Positions 16,219-24,801 of a DNA stretch of 64,000 nt are shown one piece after another (within the stretch, counting starts at the first letter, position 1; each line of letters begins with the position of its first letter). Made by a program: the position numbers and the translations under genes. The notes under the pieces were generated by a model that made no database searches, was not told the DNA's origin, and was given only the letters and a program-made list of their open reading frames with translations. The DNA lies in NCBI RefSeq assembly GCF_900112225.1, contig NZ_FOLD01000001.1:310001-374000 (forward strand), written 5' to 3'. The DNA is from Massilia yuzhufengensis. Lineage in GTDB: Bacteria > Pseudomonadota > Gammaproteobacteria > Burkholderiales > Burkholderiaceae_D.

Positions 16219-19209
16219 ATGTATTACCCCAAGGCTAGACAGACGTTGATGAGCCTGGCAGTCGCCAGCGCATGCGCGGCATTCATGCCGGCCCATGCCC
16301 AGGAAGTCGCTTCCACCCCGGGCGCTGCCGCCACCAGCGAGCAGGCAGCGCAGGAAGCGACCAGCCCATCGTCGCCGGCCGGCGTCCAGACCGTCGTCGT
16401 GACCGGCCTGCGCGCCAGCCTCGAATCGTCGATGAACCTCAAGCGCAACGCGCAGGGCTTCGTCGACGGCATCGTCGCCGAAGACATCGGCAAATTCCCG
16501 GATACCAACCTGGCCGAGTCGCTGCAGCGCATCAGCGGGGTGTCGATCGACCGCAGCATCGGCGAAGGCTCGAAAGTCACCGTGCGCGGCGTCGGTCCCG
16601 ACTTCAACCTGGTGCTGCTCAATGGCCGCCAGATGCCGACCTCGAGCCTGGGCGACCGCCCGGGCCGCGGCTATGACTTCGCCAACATCGCCTCGGAAGG
16701 CGTGTCCCAGCTGCAGGTGTACAAATCGGCGCGCGCCGAAACTCCGACCGGCGGCATCGGCGCCACCATCAACGTGCTGACCGCGCGTCCGCTGGCGCGT
16801 CCGGGCCTGCAGGCCACGGTCGGCGTCAAGGGCGTGTACGACAAGTCGGCCGAGAACCTGCCGGGCGACGTCAAGCGCGGCGACAAGGTCACCCCAGAAA
16901 TCTCTGGCCTGTACAGCAACACCTTTGGCGACGGCAAGTTCGGTATCGCCCTGACCGGCAGCTATCAGGAACGCAACCTGGGCTACAACCAGGCCGCCGT
17001 CTCGAATGGCTGGAAGGGCCCGTTCCGCGGCGACGAGAACAACTGGGGCACCATCCCGGCAGGCACCGCCGGCAACCGCCCGCAAGGCAGCACCCTGTAC
17101 CAGGTGCCGCAAAACCTGAACTACAACATGAGCGGGATCCAGCGCCAGCGCACCAACGGCCAGCTGACCTTCCAGTTCGCACCGACCAAGGCGCTGACCA
17201 CCACCCTGGACTACACCTACTCGGAAAACAAGATCCAGACCCGCCGCAACGACATCTCGGCCTGGTTCAACTTCGGCCCGTCCACCAGCACCTGGACCGG
17301 CGGCCCGATCGCCGGCCCGCTGACCTACACCGAGCAGATCCCGACCGCCAACAGCGATATCGCCATGGGCGCCGCCGACTTCGCGACCAAGACCCAGAAC
17401 AAGTCGCTGGGCTTTAACACCGCGTGGCGCGTGAACAGCGACATCCGCCTCGAACTCGACGTGCACAAGTCGACCGCCGAATCGAAGCCGGACAGCCCCT
17501 TCGGCTCCAGCAACACCCTGGGCACCGCCAGCTTCAGCCGCGGCGACACCGGCGTCGACTTCTCGAAGGACTTCCCGGTGCTGAGCATCGCCGGCGCCGA
17601 CTTCGCGCGCGCCCCGCAGCAGGTCACCGGCTCGGTGTTCGAGAACGGCTACGTGAAGAGCGAGATCGAACAGGCCCAGGTGCACGGCAGCTGGAAGCTG
17701 CTGGAAGCGTCCGAGCTCAAGTTCGGCCTGGCCAGCACCGACGTGAACAACCGCTCGGCCTTCTCGGTGCAGCAGCGCGACACCTGGGGCGGCGCCACCG
17801 TACCGTCCGACTACCCGGCCAGCCTGTTCCACCAGGAGAGCCTGCGCCAGTACTTCGACAACATCGACGGCAGCGACAACCCGGCCCTGTTCAACACCTT
17901 CTACACCTTCAACTTCGACCAGGTGCGCCAGGCCGCGGCCAAGGCCTCGGGCCTGCCTAACCTGTACCTGCCGAAGACCACCTACGACACCGACCAGCGC
18001 ACCCGCGAAAAATCGAAGAGCCTGTACCTGCAGTTCAATACCGACTGGGATACCGCGCTGCCGATCCACACCTCGGTCGGTGTGCGCTACGAGAAGACCG
18101 ACGTCACCTCGACCGCGCTGGTGCCGATCGCCACCACCATCAGCTGGGTCTCGCAGAACGAATTCCCGGTGGCCTTCGGCACGCCGTCCTTCACCACCTT
18201 GACTGGCAAGTACCACCACGTGCTGCCAAGCTTCGATGCGGACATCGAGCTGCGCTCGGACATGAAGGGCCGCTTCAGCTACGGCGAAACCATCGGCCGT
18301 CCGCGCTACGACCAGCTCACCGGCGGCCAGGTGCTCGATACCCTGGCGCGCGTGCAGGGCGGCACCGGCCGCCAGGGCAATCCGGGCCTGCTGCCGGTCA
18401 AGTCGAAGAACATCGACCTGGCCTACGAGTGGTACTACGGGAAATCGAGCTTCGTCTCGCTCGGCCACTTCCGCAAGAGCCTCGAGAACTACGCCGGCCA
18501 GTCGCAAGTGGTGGCCCAGCCCTTCGGCCTGCGCACCCCGGTGGGCGGCGCCTACTGGAACGCCGCGGTGGGCGCGGGCTGCGTCGCGACCGACCTGACC
18601 TGCATCCGCAACTACATTCTGCGCAACTTCAACGGCCGCCCCGGCGTCACCCGCGGCACCGACGACGCGACCGGCAATGCGACCGGCACCATCATCGGCC
18701 AGCCGAACGACCCGATCGCCAACTTCCAGATCACCAGCTACTCGAACCAGAAAGCGGCGCGCCTGCGTGGCCTGGAACTCAATGTCCAGCACATGTTCGG
18801 CAACAGCGGCTTCGGCGTTTCGGCCAACTACACCAAGGTCGATTCGGGCCTGGCGTACAACAACGCCAGCATCGGCGAGCAGTTCGCGCTGGTCGGCATG
18901 AGCGATTCGGCCAACCTGGTGGGTATCTTCGAGAACGACAAGTGGAACGTGCGCGCGGCCTATAACTGGCGCGACAAGTTCCTGTCCTCGACCTTCGACG
19001 GCTCGGGTCCGAACCCGAACTATGTCGAAGCCTACGGACAGCTCGACCTGAGCATCGGCTACAACATCAGCAAGAACCTGTCGCTGCAGTTCGAGGGCAT
19101 CAACCTGACCGACGAAATCAAGCGCATCCACGGCCGCACGGAGCGCAACCTGCTGTACGTCGAGCAGTCGGGTCCACGCTACATGCTGGCCGCCCGCTAC
19201 AAGTTCTGA
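16219..19209 (+). CDS. TonB-dependent receptor (Caulobacter-type carbohydrate receptor)
   Basis: A 996-residue outer-membrane receptor. It has a signal peptide ending near MPAHAQ, a TonB-box-like QTVVVTG, the ASLESSMNLKRN motif of the Caulobacter-type receptor family, a plug domain (DIGKFPDTNLAESLQRISGV; VTVRGVGPDFNLVLLNGRQMP) and a beta-barrel ending in an aromatic residue (ARYKF). Such receptors import large glycans or their oligomers. AGGAG lies upstream of the ATG at 16219. The strong regulated promoter, GH16 neighbour and downstream halogenase cassette point to glucan oligosaccharide uptake; the substrate itself is inferred. Confidence 0.92.
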   Translation: MYYPKARQTLMSLAVASACAAFMPAHAQEVASTPGAAATSEQAAQEATSPSSPAGVQTVVVTGLRASLESSMNLKRNAQGFVDGIVAEDIGKFPDTNLAESLQRISGVSIDRSIGEGSKVTVRGVGPDFNLVLLNGRQMPTSSLGDRPGRGYDFANIASEGVSQLQVYKSARAETPTGGIGATINVLTARPLARPGLQATVGVKGVYDKSAENLPGDVKRGDKVTPEISGLYSNTFGDGKFGIALTGSYQERNLGYNQAAVSNGWKGPFRGDENNWGTIPAGTAGNRPQGSTLYQVPQNLNYNMSGIQRQRTNGQLTFQFAPTKALTTTLDYTYSENKIQTRRNDISAWFNFGPSTSTWTGGPIAGPLTYTEQIPTANSDIAMGAADFATKTQNKSLGFNTAWRVNSDIRLELDVHKSTAESKPDSPFGSSNTLGTASFSRGDTGVDFSKDFPVLSIAGADFARAPQQVTGSVFENGYVKSEIEQAQVHGSWKLLEASELKFGLASTDVNNRSAFSVQQRDTWGGATVPSDYPASLFHQESLRQYFDNIDGSDNPALFNTFYTFNFDQVRQAAAKASGLPNLYLPKTTYDTDQRTREKSKSLYLQFNTDWDTALPIHTSVGVRYEKTDVTSTALVPIATTISWVSQNEFPVAFGTPSFTTLTGKYHHVLPSFDADIELRSDMKGRFSYGETIGRPRYDQLTGGQVLDTLARVQGGTGRQGNPGLLPVKSKNIDLAYEWYYGKSSFVSLGHFRKSLENYAGQSQVVAQPFGLRTPVGGAYWNAAVGAGCVATDLTCIRNYILRNFNGRPGVTRGTDDATGNATGTIIGQPNDPIANFQITSYSNQKAARLRGLELNVQHMFGNSGFGVSANYTKVDSGLAYNNASIGEQFALVGMSDSANLVGIFENDKWNVRAAYNWRDKFLSSTFDGSGPNPNYVEAYGQLDLSIGYNISKNLSLQFEGINLTDEIKRIHGRTERNLLYVEQSGPRYMLAARYKF

Positions 19210-19213
19210 CCGC

Positions 19214-19233
19214 CTTTCCACGCCCGTGGAAAG
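19214..19233 (+). other. Hairpin after the receptor gene
   Basis: CTTTCCAC (19214-19221) and GTGGAAAG (19226-19233) form a perfect 8-bp stem with a GCCC loop. It has no T-run and sits four bases before the terminator hairpin. It may protect the 3' end or stabilise the receptor mRNA. Confidence 0.5.
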
Positions 19234-19237
19234 CGTC

Positions 19238-19265
19238 AAAGGCCGCGGCCCCGCCGCGGCCTTTT
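19238..19265 (+). terminator. Rho-independent terminator between TonB receptor and halogenase genes
   Basis: AAAGGCCGCGG (19238-19248) pairs with CCGCGGCCTTT (19254-19264) around a 5-base loop; the T-run has only four T. It probably attenuates rather than fully stops transcription into the halogenase cassette 42 bases downstream. Confidence 0.7.
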
Positions 19266-19306
19266 CAGGTTAGACTTGGCCCGCATTCGTTCTATGGAAA
19301 CCCAAC

Positions 19307-20872
19307 ATGGTCAGTAGCGCCATCAGGCATGTCGTCATCGTCGGTGGAGGCTCGGCCGGCTGGCTCACGGCCGCCGTGCTGGCCTCCAGCCTCGAAACGC
19401 AGGAACGCGGCGGCGCGCGCGTGACCCTGGTCGAATCGCCCGACGTGCCCACCATCGGCGTCGGCGAAGGCACCTGGCCCACCATGCGCGACACCCTGCG
19501 CGCGGCCGGCCTGTCCGAGTCGGCGTTCTTTCGCGAATGCGACGCCGCCTTCAAGCAGGGCTCGCGCTTCAACGGCTGGGTCACGGGCGCCGCCGACGAT
19601 GTGTACTTCCATCCCTTCGTGCTGCCCCAGGGCTGGGGCGACGCCGATCTGGCCGGGCGCTGGCTCGAACGCCACAGCCACGTTCCCTTCGCCGACATGG
19701 CCAGCTACCAGCCGCACCTGTGCGTGCAGGGCCGCGCACCCAAGCAGGCGATGACGCCCGAATTCGCGGCGGTGGCCAACTACGGCTACCACCTCGACGC
19801 CGGCAAGTTCGGCAGCTTCCTCAAGAAGCACTGCCTGGAACAGCTGGGCGTGCACTTCGTGCCCGACCACGTCACCGGCATCGCCTCGCACGACAACGGC
19901 GACATCGCGGCCCTGCACACCAAGGCGCACGGCGCGCTGGCGGGCGACCTGTTCGTCGACTGCAGCGGCATGCAGTCGCTGCTGCTGGGGCAGCACTACG
20001 GCGTGCCCTTCCTGTCGCAACGCGGGGTGCTGTTCAACGACAGCGCGCTGGCGGTGCAGGTGCCCTATGCGAACGAACATGACCCGATCGCCTCGCAAAC
20101 CAGCTCCACCGCGCAGGCAGCCGGCTGGATCTGGGACATCGGCCTGCCGGCCCGGCGCGGCATCGGCCACGTGTACTCGAGCGCGCATACCAGCGACGAA
20201 CAGGCCGAGCTGGCGCTGCGCGCCTACATCCGCGCCACCGGCGGTCCAGGCGACATCCCGCCGCCGCGCAAGCTGTCCTTCCACCCCGGCTACCGCGAAC
20301 AATTCTGGCACCGCAACTGCGTGGCCATCGGGCTGTCCGCCGGCTTCATCGAGCCCCTGGAGGCCTCGGCGCTGGCGATGGTCGAATTGTCGGCCGCGAT
20401 GCTGGCCGACGAGATGCCCGTTACGCGCGCCCAGATGGACATCAGCGCGCGCCGCTTCAACGAGACCTTCACCTACCGCTGGGAGCGGGTGATCGACTTC
20501 CTCAAGCTGCACTATGTGCTGAGCCGGCGCGAGGACAGCGACTACTGGCGCGACAACCGCCGCAGCGAGACCATCCCGCAGCGCCTGGCGGACATGCTGG
20601 CGCTGTGGACCCACCGCCCGCCTTCGCGTCACGATTTCAGCCGCATCCAGGAAGTCTTCCCGGCCGCGAGCTACCAGTATATTTTGTATGGCATGGGCTT
20701 TCGTCCCGAACCGGGCCTGGCCCGGCGGCCGCGGGTGGGGGAGAGCGACGGCGACACCGCCGACGGCTTCTTCCGCCAGGCCGCCGACCTGACCCGCAGG
20801 ATGCTGCCCGCACTGCCGGACAACCGCGCACTCATCGCCCACATCGTGCGCCATGGGCTGCCCAAGCACTGA
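19307..20872 (+). CDS. Flavin-dependent tryptophan-halogenase-like protein (first copy)
   Basis: A 521-residue protein of the PrnA family. The FAD-binding GGGSAGW is at 13-19 and the putative catalytic lysine is Lys83 in AFKQGSRF. The WxWxIP signature that blocks monooxygenase activity is altered to WIWDIG (274-279), with Gly in place of Pro. The ES pair is EA (352-353). Substrate unknown. Members next to TonB receptors are often annotated tryptophan halogenase without evidence that tryptophan is used. It starts an apparent four-gene operon; its own ribosome site is weak. Confidence 0.85.
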   Translation: MVSSAIRHVVIVGGGSAGWLTAAVLASSLETQERGGARVTLVESPDVPTIGVGEGTWPTMRDTLRAAGLSESAFFRECDAAFKQGSRFNGWVTGAADDVYFHPFVLPQGWGDADLAGRWLERHSHVPFADMASYQPHLCVQGRAPKQAMTPEFAAVANYGYHLDAGKFGSFLKKHCLEQLGVHFVPDHVTGIASHDNGDIAALHTKAHGALAGDLFVDCSGMQSLLLGQHYGVPFLSQRGVLFNDSALAVQVPYANEHDPIASQTSSTAQAAGWIWDIGLPARRGIGHVYSSAHTSDEQAELALRAYIRATGGPGDIPPPRKLSFHPGYREQFWHRNCVAIGLSAGFIEPLEASALAMVELSAAMLADEMPVTRAQMDISARRFNETFTYRWERVIDFLKLHYVLSRREDSDYWRDNRRSETIPQRLADMLALWTHRPPSRHDFSRIQEVFPAASYQYILYGMGFRPEPGLARRPRVGESDGDTADGFFRQAADLTRRMLPALPDNRALIAHIVRHGLPKH

Positions 20873-20899
20873 ACCACCACCGAATAAAAGAGATCAAGC

Positions 20900-21610
20900 A
20901 TGGCCAACCCAGTACTGCTCAATAACATCGATCACAAAGACCTGCGCGTGATTACCCGCCACGGCCACGGCCTGGCCGACGAAGTGGCCTACGTGCCGAC
21001 CTTCCCGGCCGAATTCCGCCTGCTGCAGGCGCATTACCCGATCGTCTTCAGCAAGACCGGCGAGGGCGACGCCCTCGAGCCGATCGTGCTGCTCGGCTTC
21101 GAGGCCGGCGAAAACCTGTTCCTGCAAGCCGATGGCTGGGACGCCGCCACCATCCCGCTGATGGTCGACCGCCAGCCCTTCCTGATCGGGCAGCATGGCG
21201 AGGAGCTGATGATCCACATCGACCTGGACAGCCCGCGCGTGGGCGAGGGCGAGGGCGAGGCGATCTTCCTGCCGCATGGCGGCATGTCGCCCTACCTCGA
21301 GAACATCAATTCGATCCTGCTGGCCATCCACGAAGGCATGCAGTCGAACGCGGGCTTCATGGCGGCGCTGGCCCAGCACGAGCTGGTCGAAGGCTTCTCG
21401 CTCGACATCGAACTCGACGACGGCGCCCAGCACCGCCTGGCCGGCTTCTACACCATCAACGAAGAACGCCTGGCCGCGCTGGATGCGCCAGCGATCGACA
21501 GCCTGCACAAGGCCGGCTACCTGGCGCCGATCTACTTCCAGCTGGCCTCGCTGTCGAACTTCCGCGCGCTGATCGACCGCAAGAACCTGCGCCATGCTGC
21601 CCGCACCTAA
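20900..21610 (+). CDS. SapC family protein
   Basis: A 236-residue soluble protein without a signal peptide, matching the SapC family (VAYVPTFPAEFRLLQAHYPIVFSK; PFLIGQ). The name comes from a Campylobacter surface-layer transport gene, but the biochemical function of these proteobacterial members is unknown. It lies 27 bases after halogenase 1 and overlaps the following cupin gene by 17 bases, implying coupled translation. Confidence 0.85.
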   Translation: MANPVLLNNIDHKDLRVITRHGHGLADEVAYVPTFPAEFRLLQAHYPIVFSKTGEGDALEPIVLLGFEAGENLFLQADGWDAATIPLMVDRQPFLIGQHGEELMIHIDLDSPRVGEGEGEAIFLPHGGMSPYLENINSILLAIHEGMQSNAGFMAALAQHELVEGFSLDIELDDGAQHRLAGFYTINEERLAALDAPAIDSLHKAGYLAPIYFQLASLSNFRALIDRKNLRHAART

Positions 21611-22607
21611 AGAAATCCGCGAGCTCACCGGCCTCACGCCGCGTGACCTCGGCCCTGGCATCCTCGAGTCCACCGAGCCGTTGGTGCTGCGCGGCCTGCT
21701 GGCGCACTGGCCGGCGGTGGCCGCCGCGCGCGCGTCCACCGGTGCGGCCGACGCCTACCTGCGCCGCTTCTACCGCGACGCCACCGTCACCGCCATGCTC
21801 GGCACGCCCGAGACGGGTGGGCGCTTCTTCTACAATGAAGACCTGAGCGGCTTCAACTTCGCCCCGGTGCGGGTGCGGCTCGACAGGGTGCTGTCGGAGC
21901 TGGAGCGCTACCGCGGCGCCGCCAAGGAACCGGCGATCTACGTCGGCTCCACCACCATCGACACCTGCCTGCCGGGCTTCCACGACGAGAACACCATCGA
22001 CCTGGGCGGGCGCGACGCGCTGGGCAGCATCTGGATCGGCAACCGCACCCGCATCGCCGCGCATTACGACCTGCCGGACAACCTGGCCTGCGTCGTCGCC
22101 GGGCGCCGCCGCTTCACCCTGTTCCCACCGCAGCAGGTGGCCAACCTGTATATCGGCCCGCTCGACCTGACCCCGGCCGGCCAGGCCATCAGCCTGGTCG
22201 ACTTCCACGATCCCGACCTGGAACGCTTCCCGCGCTTCGCCCAGGCGATGGAGCACGCCCAGGCGGCCGAACTGGAACCGGGCGACGCGCTGTTCATCCC
22301 CAGCATGTGGTGGCACCACATCGAGGCGCTGGGCGAATTCAACGTGCTGGTGAATTACTGGTGGCGCCAGTCGCCCGATTACATGGACACGCCGATGAAC
22401 GCGCTGATGCACGCATTGATGAGCGTGCGCGACCTGCCACTTGAACAGCGCAAGGCCTGGCAGGAGCTGTTCCGCCATTACGTCTTCGAAGCCGACGAGG
22501 GCACGGCCGCCCATATTCCCGAGCAGGCCAGGCACAGCCTCGGCCCGCTCGACGGCGACGCCGTGCGCGCCATCCGGGCCCAATTGTTAAAACGAATGAA
22601 CCGCTGA
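21594..22607 (+). CDS. Cupin-like (JmjC / Cupin_8) domain protein, possible 2-oxoglutarate oxygenase
   Basis: A 337-residue protein. The iron-binding facial triad is visible as HYD (His157, Asp159) and a distal His in SMWWHHIEAL (241 or 242). The context FTLFPPQQVANLYIGPLD is typical of FIH/JmjC-type hydroxylases. It could hydroxylate a protein or small molecule using Fe(II), O2 and 2-oxoglutarate. The start codon lies inside the SapC gene and the gene ends 11 bases before halogenase 2. Substrate unknown. Confidence 0.82.
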   Translation: MLPAPKEIRELTGLTPRDLGPGILESTEPLVLRGLLAHWPAVAAARASTGAADAYLRRFYRDATVTAMLGTPETGGRFFYNEDLSGFNFAPVRVRLDRVLSELERYRGAAKEPAIYVGSTTIDTCLPGFHDENTIDLGGRDALGSIWIGNRTRIAAHYDLPDNLACVVAGRRRFTLFPPQQVANLYIGPLDLTPAGQAISLVDFHDPDLERFPRFAQAMEHAQAAELEPGDALFIPSMWWHHIEALGEFNVLVNYWWRQSPDYMDTPMNALMHALMSVRDLPLEQRKAWQELFRHYVFEADEGTAAHIPEQARHSLGPLDGDAVRAIRAQLLKRMNR

Positions 22608-22618
22608 GGAGACCGCAG

Positions 22619-24124
22619 GTGGAGACCAAGGGACCGAATGGAATGGGAAGGCCGGTACGCCGCGTCGTCATCGCTGGCGGCGGCACCGCCGGCTGGATGG
22701 CGGCCGCCTGCATCTCGAAGGTATTAGGAAAACAGCTCGACATCAGGCTGGTCGAATCCGACGAGATCGGCACCGTGGGCGTGGGCGAGGCCACCATCCC
22801 GACCCTGCTGAACTTCCACAACCTGCTCGAGATCAACGAGCAGGAGTTCATGGCCGAGACCAAGGCCACCTTCAAGCTGGGCATCAGCTTCGAGAACTGG
22901 CGCAACGTGAACGAGGACTACATCCACTCGTTCGGCCTGACCGGCACCGACCATTGGACCGCCGGCTTCCAGCACTTCTGGCACAAGGGCCGCGAGCGCG
23001 GCCTGGCCGGCGACTACGGCGACTACTGCCTCGAGCTGCGCGCCGCGCAAGAAAACAAGTTCGCCCACCTGCCGCGCAATGGCATGAACTACGCCTACCA
23101 CCTCGACGCGAGCGCCTACGCGCGCTATCTGCGCAAGTTCAGCGAACGCCTGGGCGTGCAGCGCATCGAAGGCAAGATCGTCGACGTCACGACCAGTGCG
23201 CTCACGGGCCACATCCGCTCGATCACGCTCGATTCCGGCGCCGACATCGAGGGCGACCTGTTCATCGACTGCACGGGTTTTCGCGCGCTGCTGATCGGCG
23301 AGGCGATGAAGGTGAAGTACCAGGACTGGTCGCAATGGCTGTTCAACGACTGTGCGGCCGCGCTGCAGACGGCGTCCGCCGGCGACGCGGTGCCGCTCAC
23401 GCGTTCGATCGCGCACGCCTTCGGCTGGCAATGGCGCATCCCGCTGCAGCACCGGGTCGGCAATGGCATCGTGTTCTCGAGCCGCTACGTGGAGCAAGAC
23501 GAAGCGATTGCAGCGCTGCAGGCCAACATCGTGGGCGAGCCCTTGATGAAACCGCGCGTCATCAAGTTCACGCCCGGCCAGCGCGAGCAGGTCTGGAAAG
23601 GCAATTGCGTGGCGATCGGCCTGTCGAGCGGCTTCCTGGAGCCGATCGAATCGACCAGCATCCACCTGATCCAGCGCGGCATCGTGCGCCTGATGCAGAT
23701 GTTCCCGGCCAATGGCATCGCCCAGACCGACGTCGAGGAATACAACCGCCAGGCCGCGACCGAGATCGAACACATCCGCGACTTCATCATCCTGCACTAC
23801 AAGGTCAACAACCGGCTCGATCCCTACTGGCGCGACGCGCGCGAGATGCAGGTCCCGGTGTCGCTGCAGCACCGCATTGACCTCTTCCGCCAAACCGGCC
23901 GCGTGTTCCGCGTGCCCAACGAGCTGTTTGCCGAAAATTCCTGGATCCAGGTGATGCTGGGGCAGGGCATCATGCCGCTGCAGCACCACCAGACCGCCGA
24001 CCTGATGGGCGACGCCGAGCTGTCGCATTTCCTCGGCGCGATCAAGGGGCAGGTCGACAAGACGGTGGCGCAGCTGCCCGCGCACCAGGCTTATGTCGAG
24101 CGTTACTGCTCGGCGCCGAAGTAA
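22619..24124 (+). CDS. Flavin-dependent tryptophan-halogenase-like protein (second copy)
   Basis: A 501-residue PrnA-family protein. The GTG at 22619 is chosen because GAGGAG lies seven bases upstream; an ATG at 22643 is also in frame. FAD motif GGGTAGW at 20-26, catalytic Lys86 in TFKLGISF, canonical WQWRIP at 270-275, and Glu344-Ser345 in EPIESTS. All expected catalytic residues are present, unlike the first copy. Its 3' end overlaps the convergent TetR gene by 22 bases. Confidence 0.88.
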   Translation: METKGPNGMGRPVRRVVIAGGGTAGWMAAACISKVLGKQLDIRLVESDEIGTVGVGEATIPTLLNFHNLLEINEQEFMAETKATFKLGISFENWRNVNEDYIHSFGLTGTDHWTAGFQHFWHKGRERGLAGDYGDYCLELRAAQENKFAHLPRNGMNYAYHLDASAYARYLRKFSERLGVQRIEGKIVDVTTSALTGHIRSITLDSGADIEGDLFIDCTGFRALLIGEAMKVKYQDWSQWLFNDCAAALQTASAGDAVPLTRSIAHAFGWQWRIPLQHRVGNGIVFSSRYVEQDEAIAALQANIVGEPLMKPRVIKFTPGQREQVWKGNCVAIGLSSGFLEPIESTSIHLIQRGIVRLMQMFPANGIAQTDVEEYNRQAATEIEHIRDFIILHYKVNNRLDPYWRDAREMQVPVSLQHRIDLFRQTGRVFRVPNELFAENSWIQVMLGQGIMPLQHHQTADLMGDAELSHFLGAIKGQVDKTVAQLPAHQAYVERYCSAPK

Positions 24125-24714
24125 GCCAGGAACATCGACACCGCCGCCTCGATCACCGGCGCCTGCTGGGCCGGCGCCAGCGGGGCGGCGCCCATCGCTA
24201 CCTGGGGCCAGAAGGCGAAAGCCTTGATCTGCCCCTGCAGCATCGTCGCAGCGAAAGCCGGGTCGCCGGCCTTCAGCCTGCCATCGGCCTGGGCCGCCCG
24301 GATCCAGGCAGTCACCCCTTCCTCGCGCTCGTTCAGGCGCGCAAAAATCGGCAGCGCGCGCTCCGGCGCGTGGATCGCTTCCGAGATCGCCACCCGCGCG
24401 AGATCCAGGAAATCGCGGTCCTCCAGGGTGCGCAGCTTGAGGCGCACCAGTTCCGTGAGCTGCTCGCGCAGGCCAAGGTCGCTGCGGTAGGGCAGTTCCA
24501 TCAGCGCCGCGCTGCTCTCGAACAGCTGCACGATGGTTTCCGCAAACAGCTCTTCCTTGCTGGGGAAGTGGTTATAGACCGTACGTTTCGACACTTCCGC
24601 CACCAGGGCGATCCGGTCCATGCTGGTGGCGTCGAAGCCGTTCGCCCGGAATTCGCCGGCGGCGGCGGTGACGATGGCGTTGCGCTTGCGGTCGGTGAGG
24701 CGGGGAGCGTTCAT
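24103..24714 (-). CDS. TetR family transcriptional regulator
   Basis: A 203-residue regulator. The N-terminal helix-turn-helix (IVTAAAGEFRANGFDATSMDRIALVAEVSKRTVYNHF) is followed by a helical ligand domain of the AefR-like type. It is divergent from the metallo-hydrolase gene, with a perfect palindrome in the 87-base gap, so autoregulation and control of that gene are likely. Its 3' end runs into the halogenase 2 coding sequence on the opposite strand. Confidence 0.92.
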   Translation of the reverse strand: MNAPRLTDRKRNAIVTAAAGEFRANGFDATSMDRIALVAEVSKRTVYNHFPSKEELFAETIVQLFESSAALMELPYRSDLGLREQLTELVRLKLRTLEDRDFLDLARVAISEAIHAPERALPIFARLNEREEGVTAWIRAAQADGRLKAGDPAFAATMLQGQIKAFAFWPQVAMGAAPLAPAQQAPVIEAAVSMFLAYFGAEQ

Positions 24715-24757
24715 CCATTAATTTTACACCCACCAGTTTACTTTCTCCAAAATAGAA

Positions 24758-24772
24758 ACTACACTGTGTAGT
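24758..24772. promoter_or_regulatory. Candidate TetR operator
   Basis: ACTACAC-T-GTGTAGT is a 15-bp perfect palindrome in the divergent gap between the tetR and metallo-hydrolase genes, 30 bases before the hydrolase ATG. Confidence 0.7.
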
Positions 24773-24801
24773 GTACTTTTGCCGTTCATGTCAGGTTATT
24801 C

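Noticed and set aside
16198..19239. 1013-residue open frame on the minus strand
   Set aside because: It is antisense to the TonB receptor gene. The composition is rich in Arg/Val/Gly/Asp without any domain pattern and results from low stop frequency in GC-rich DNA.
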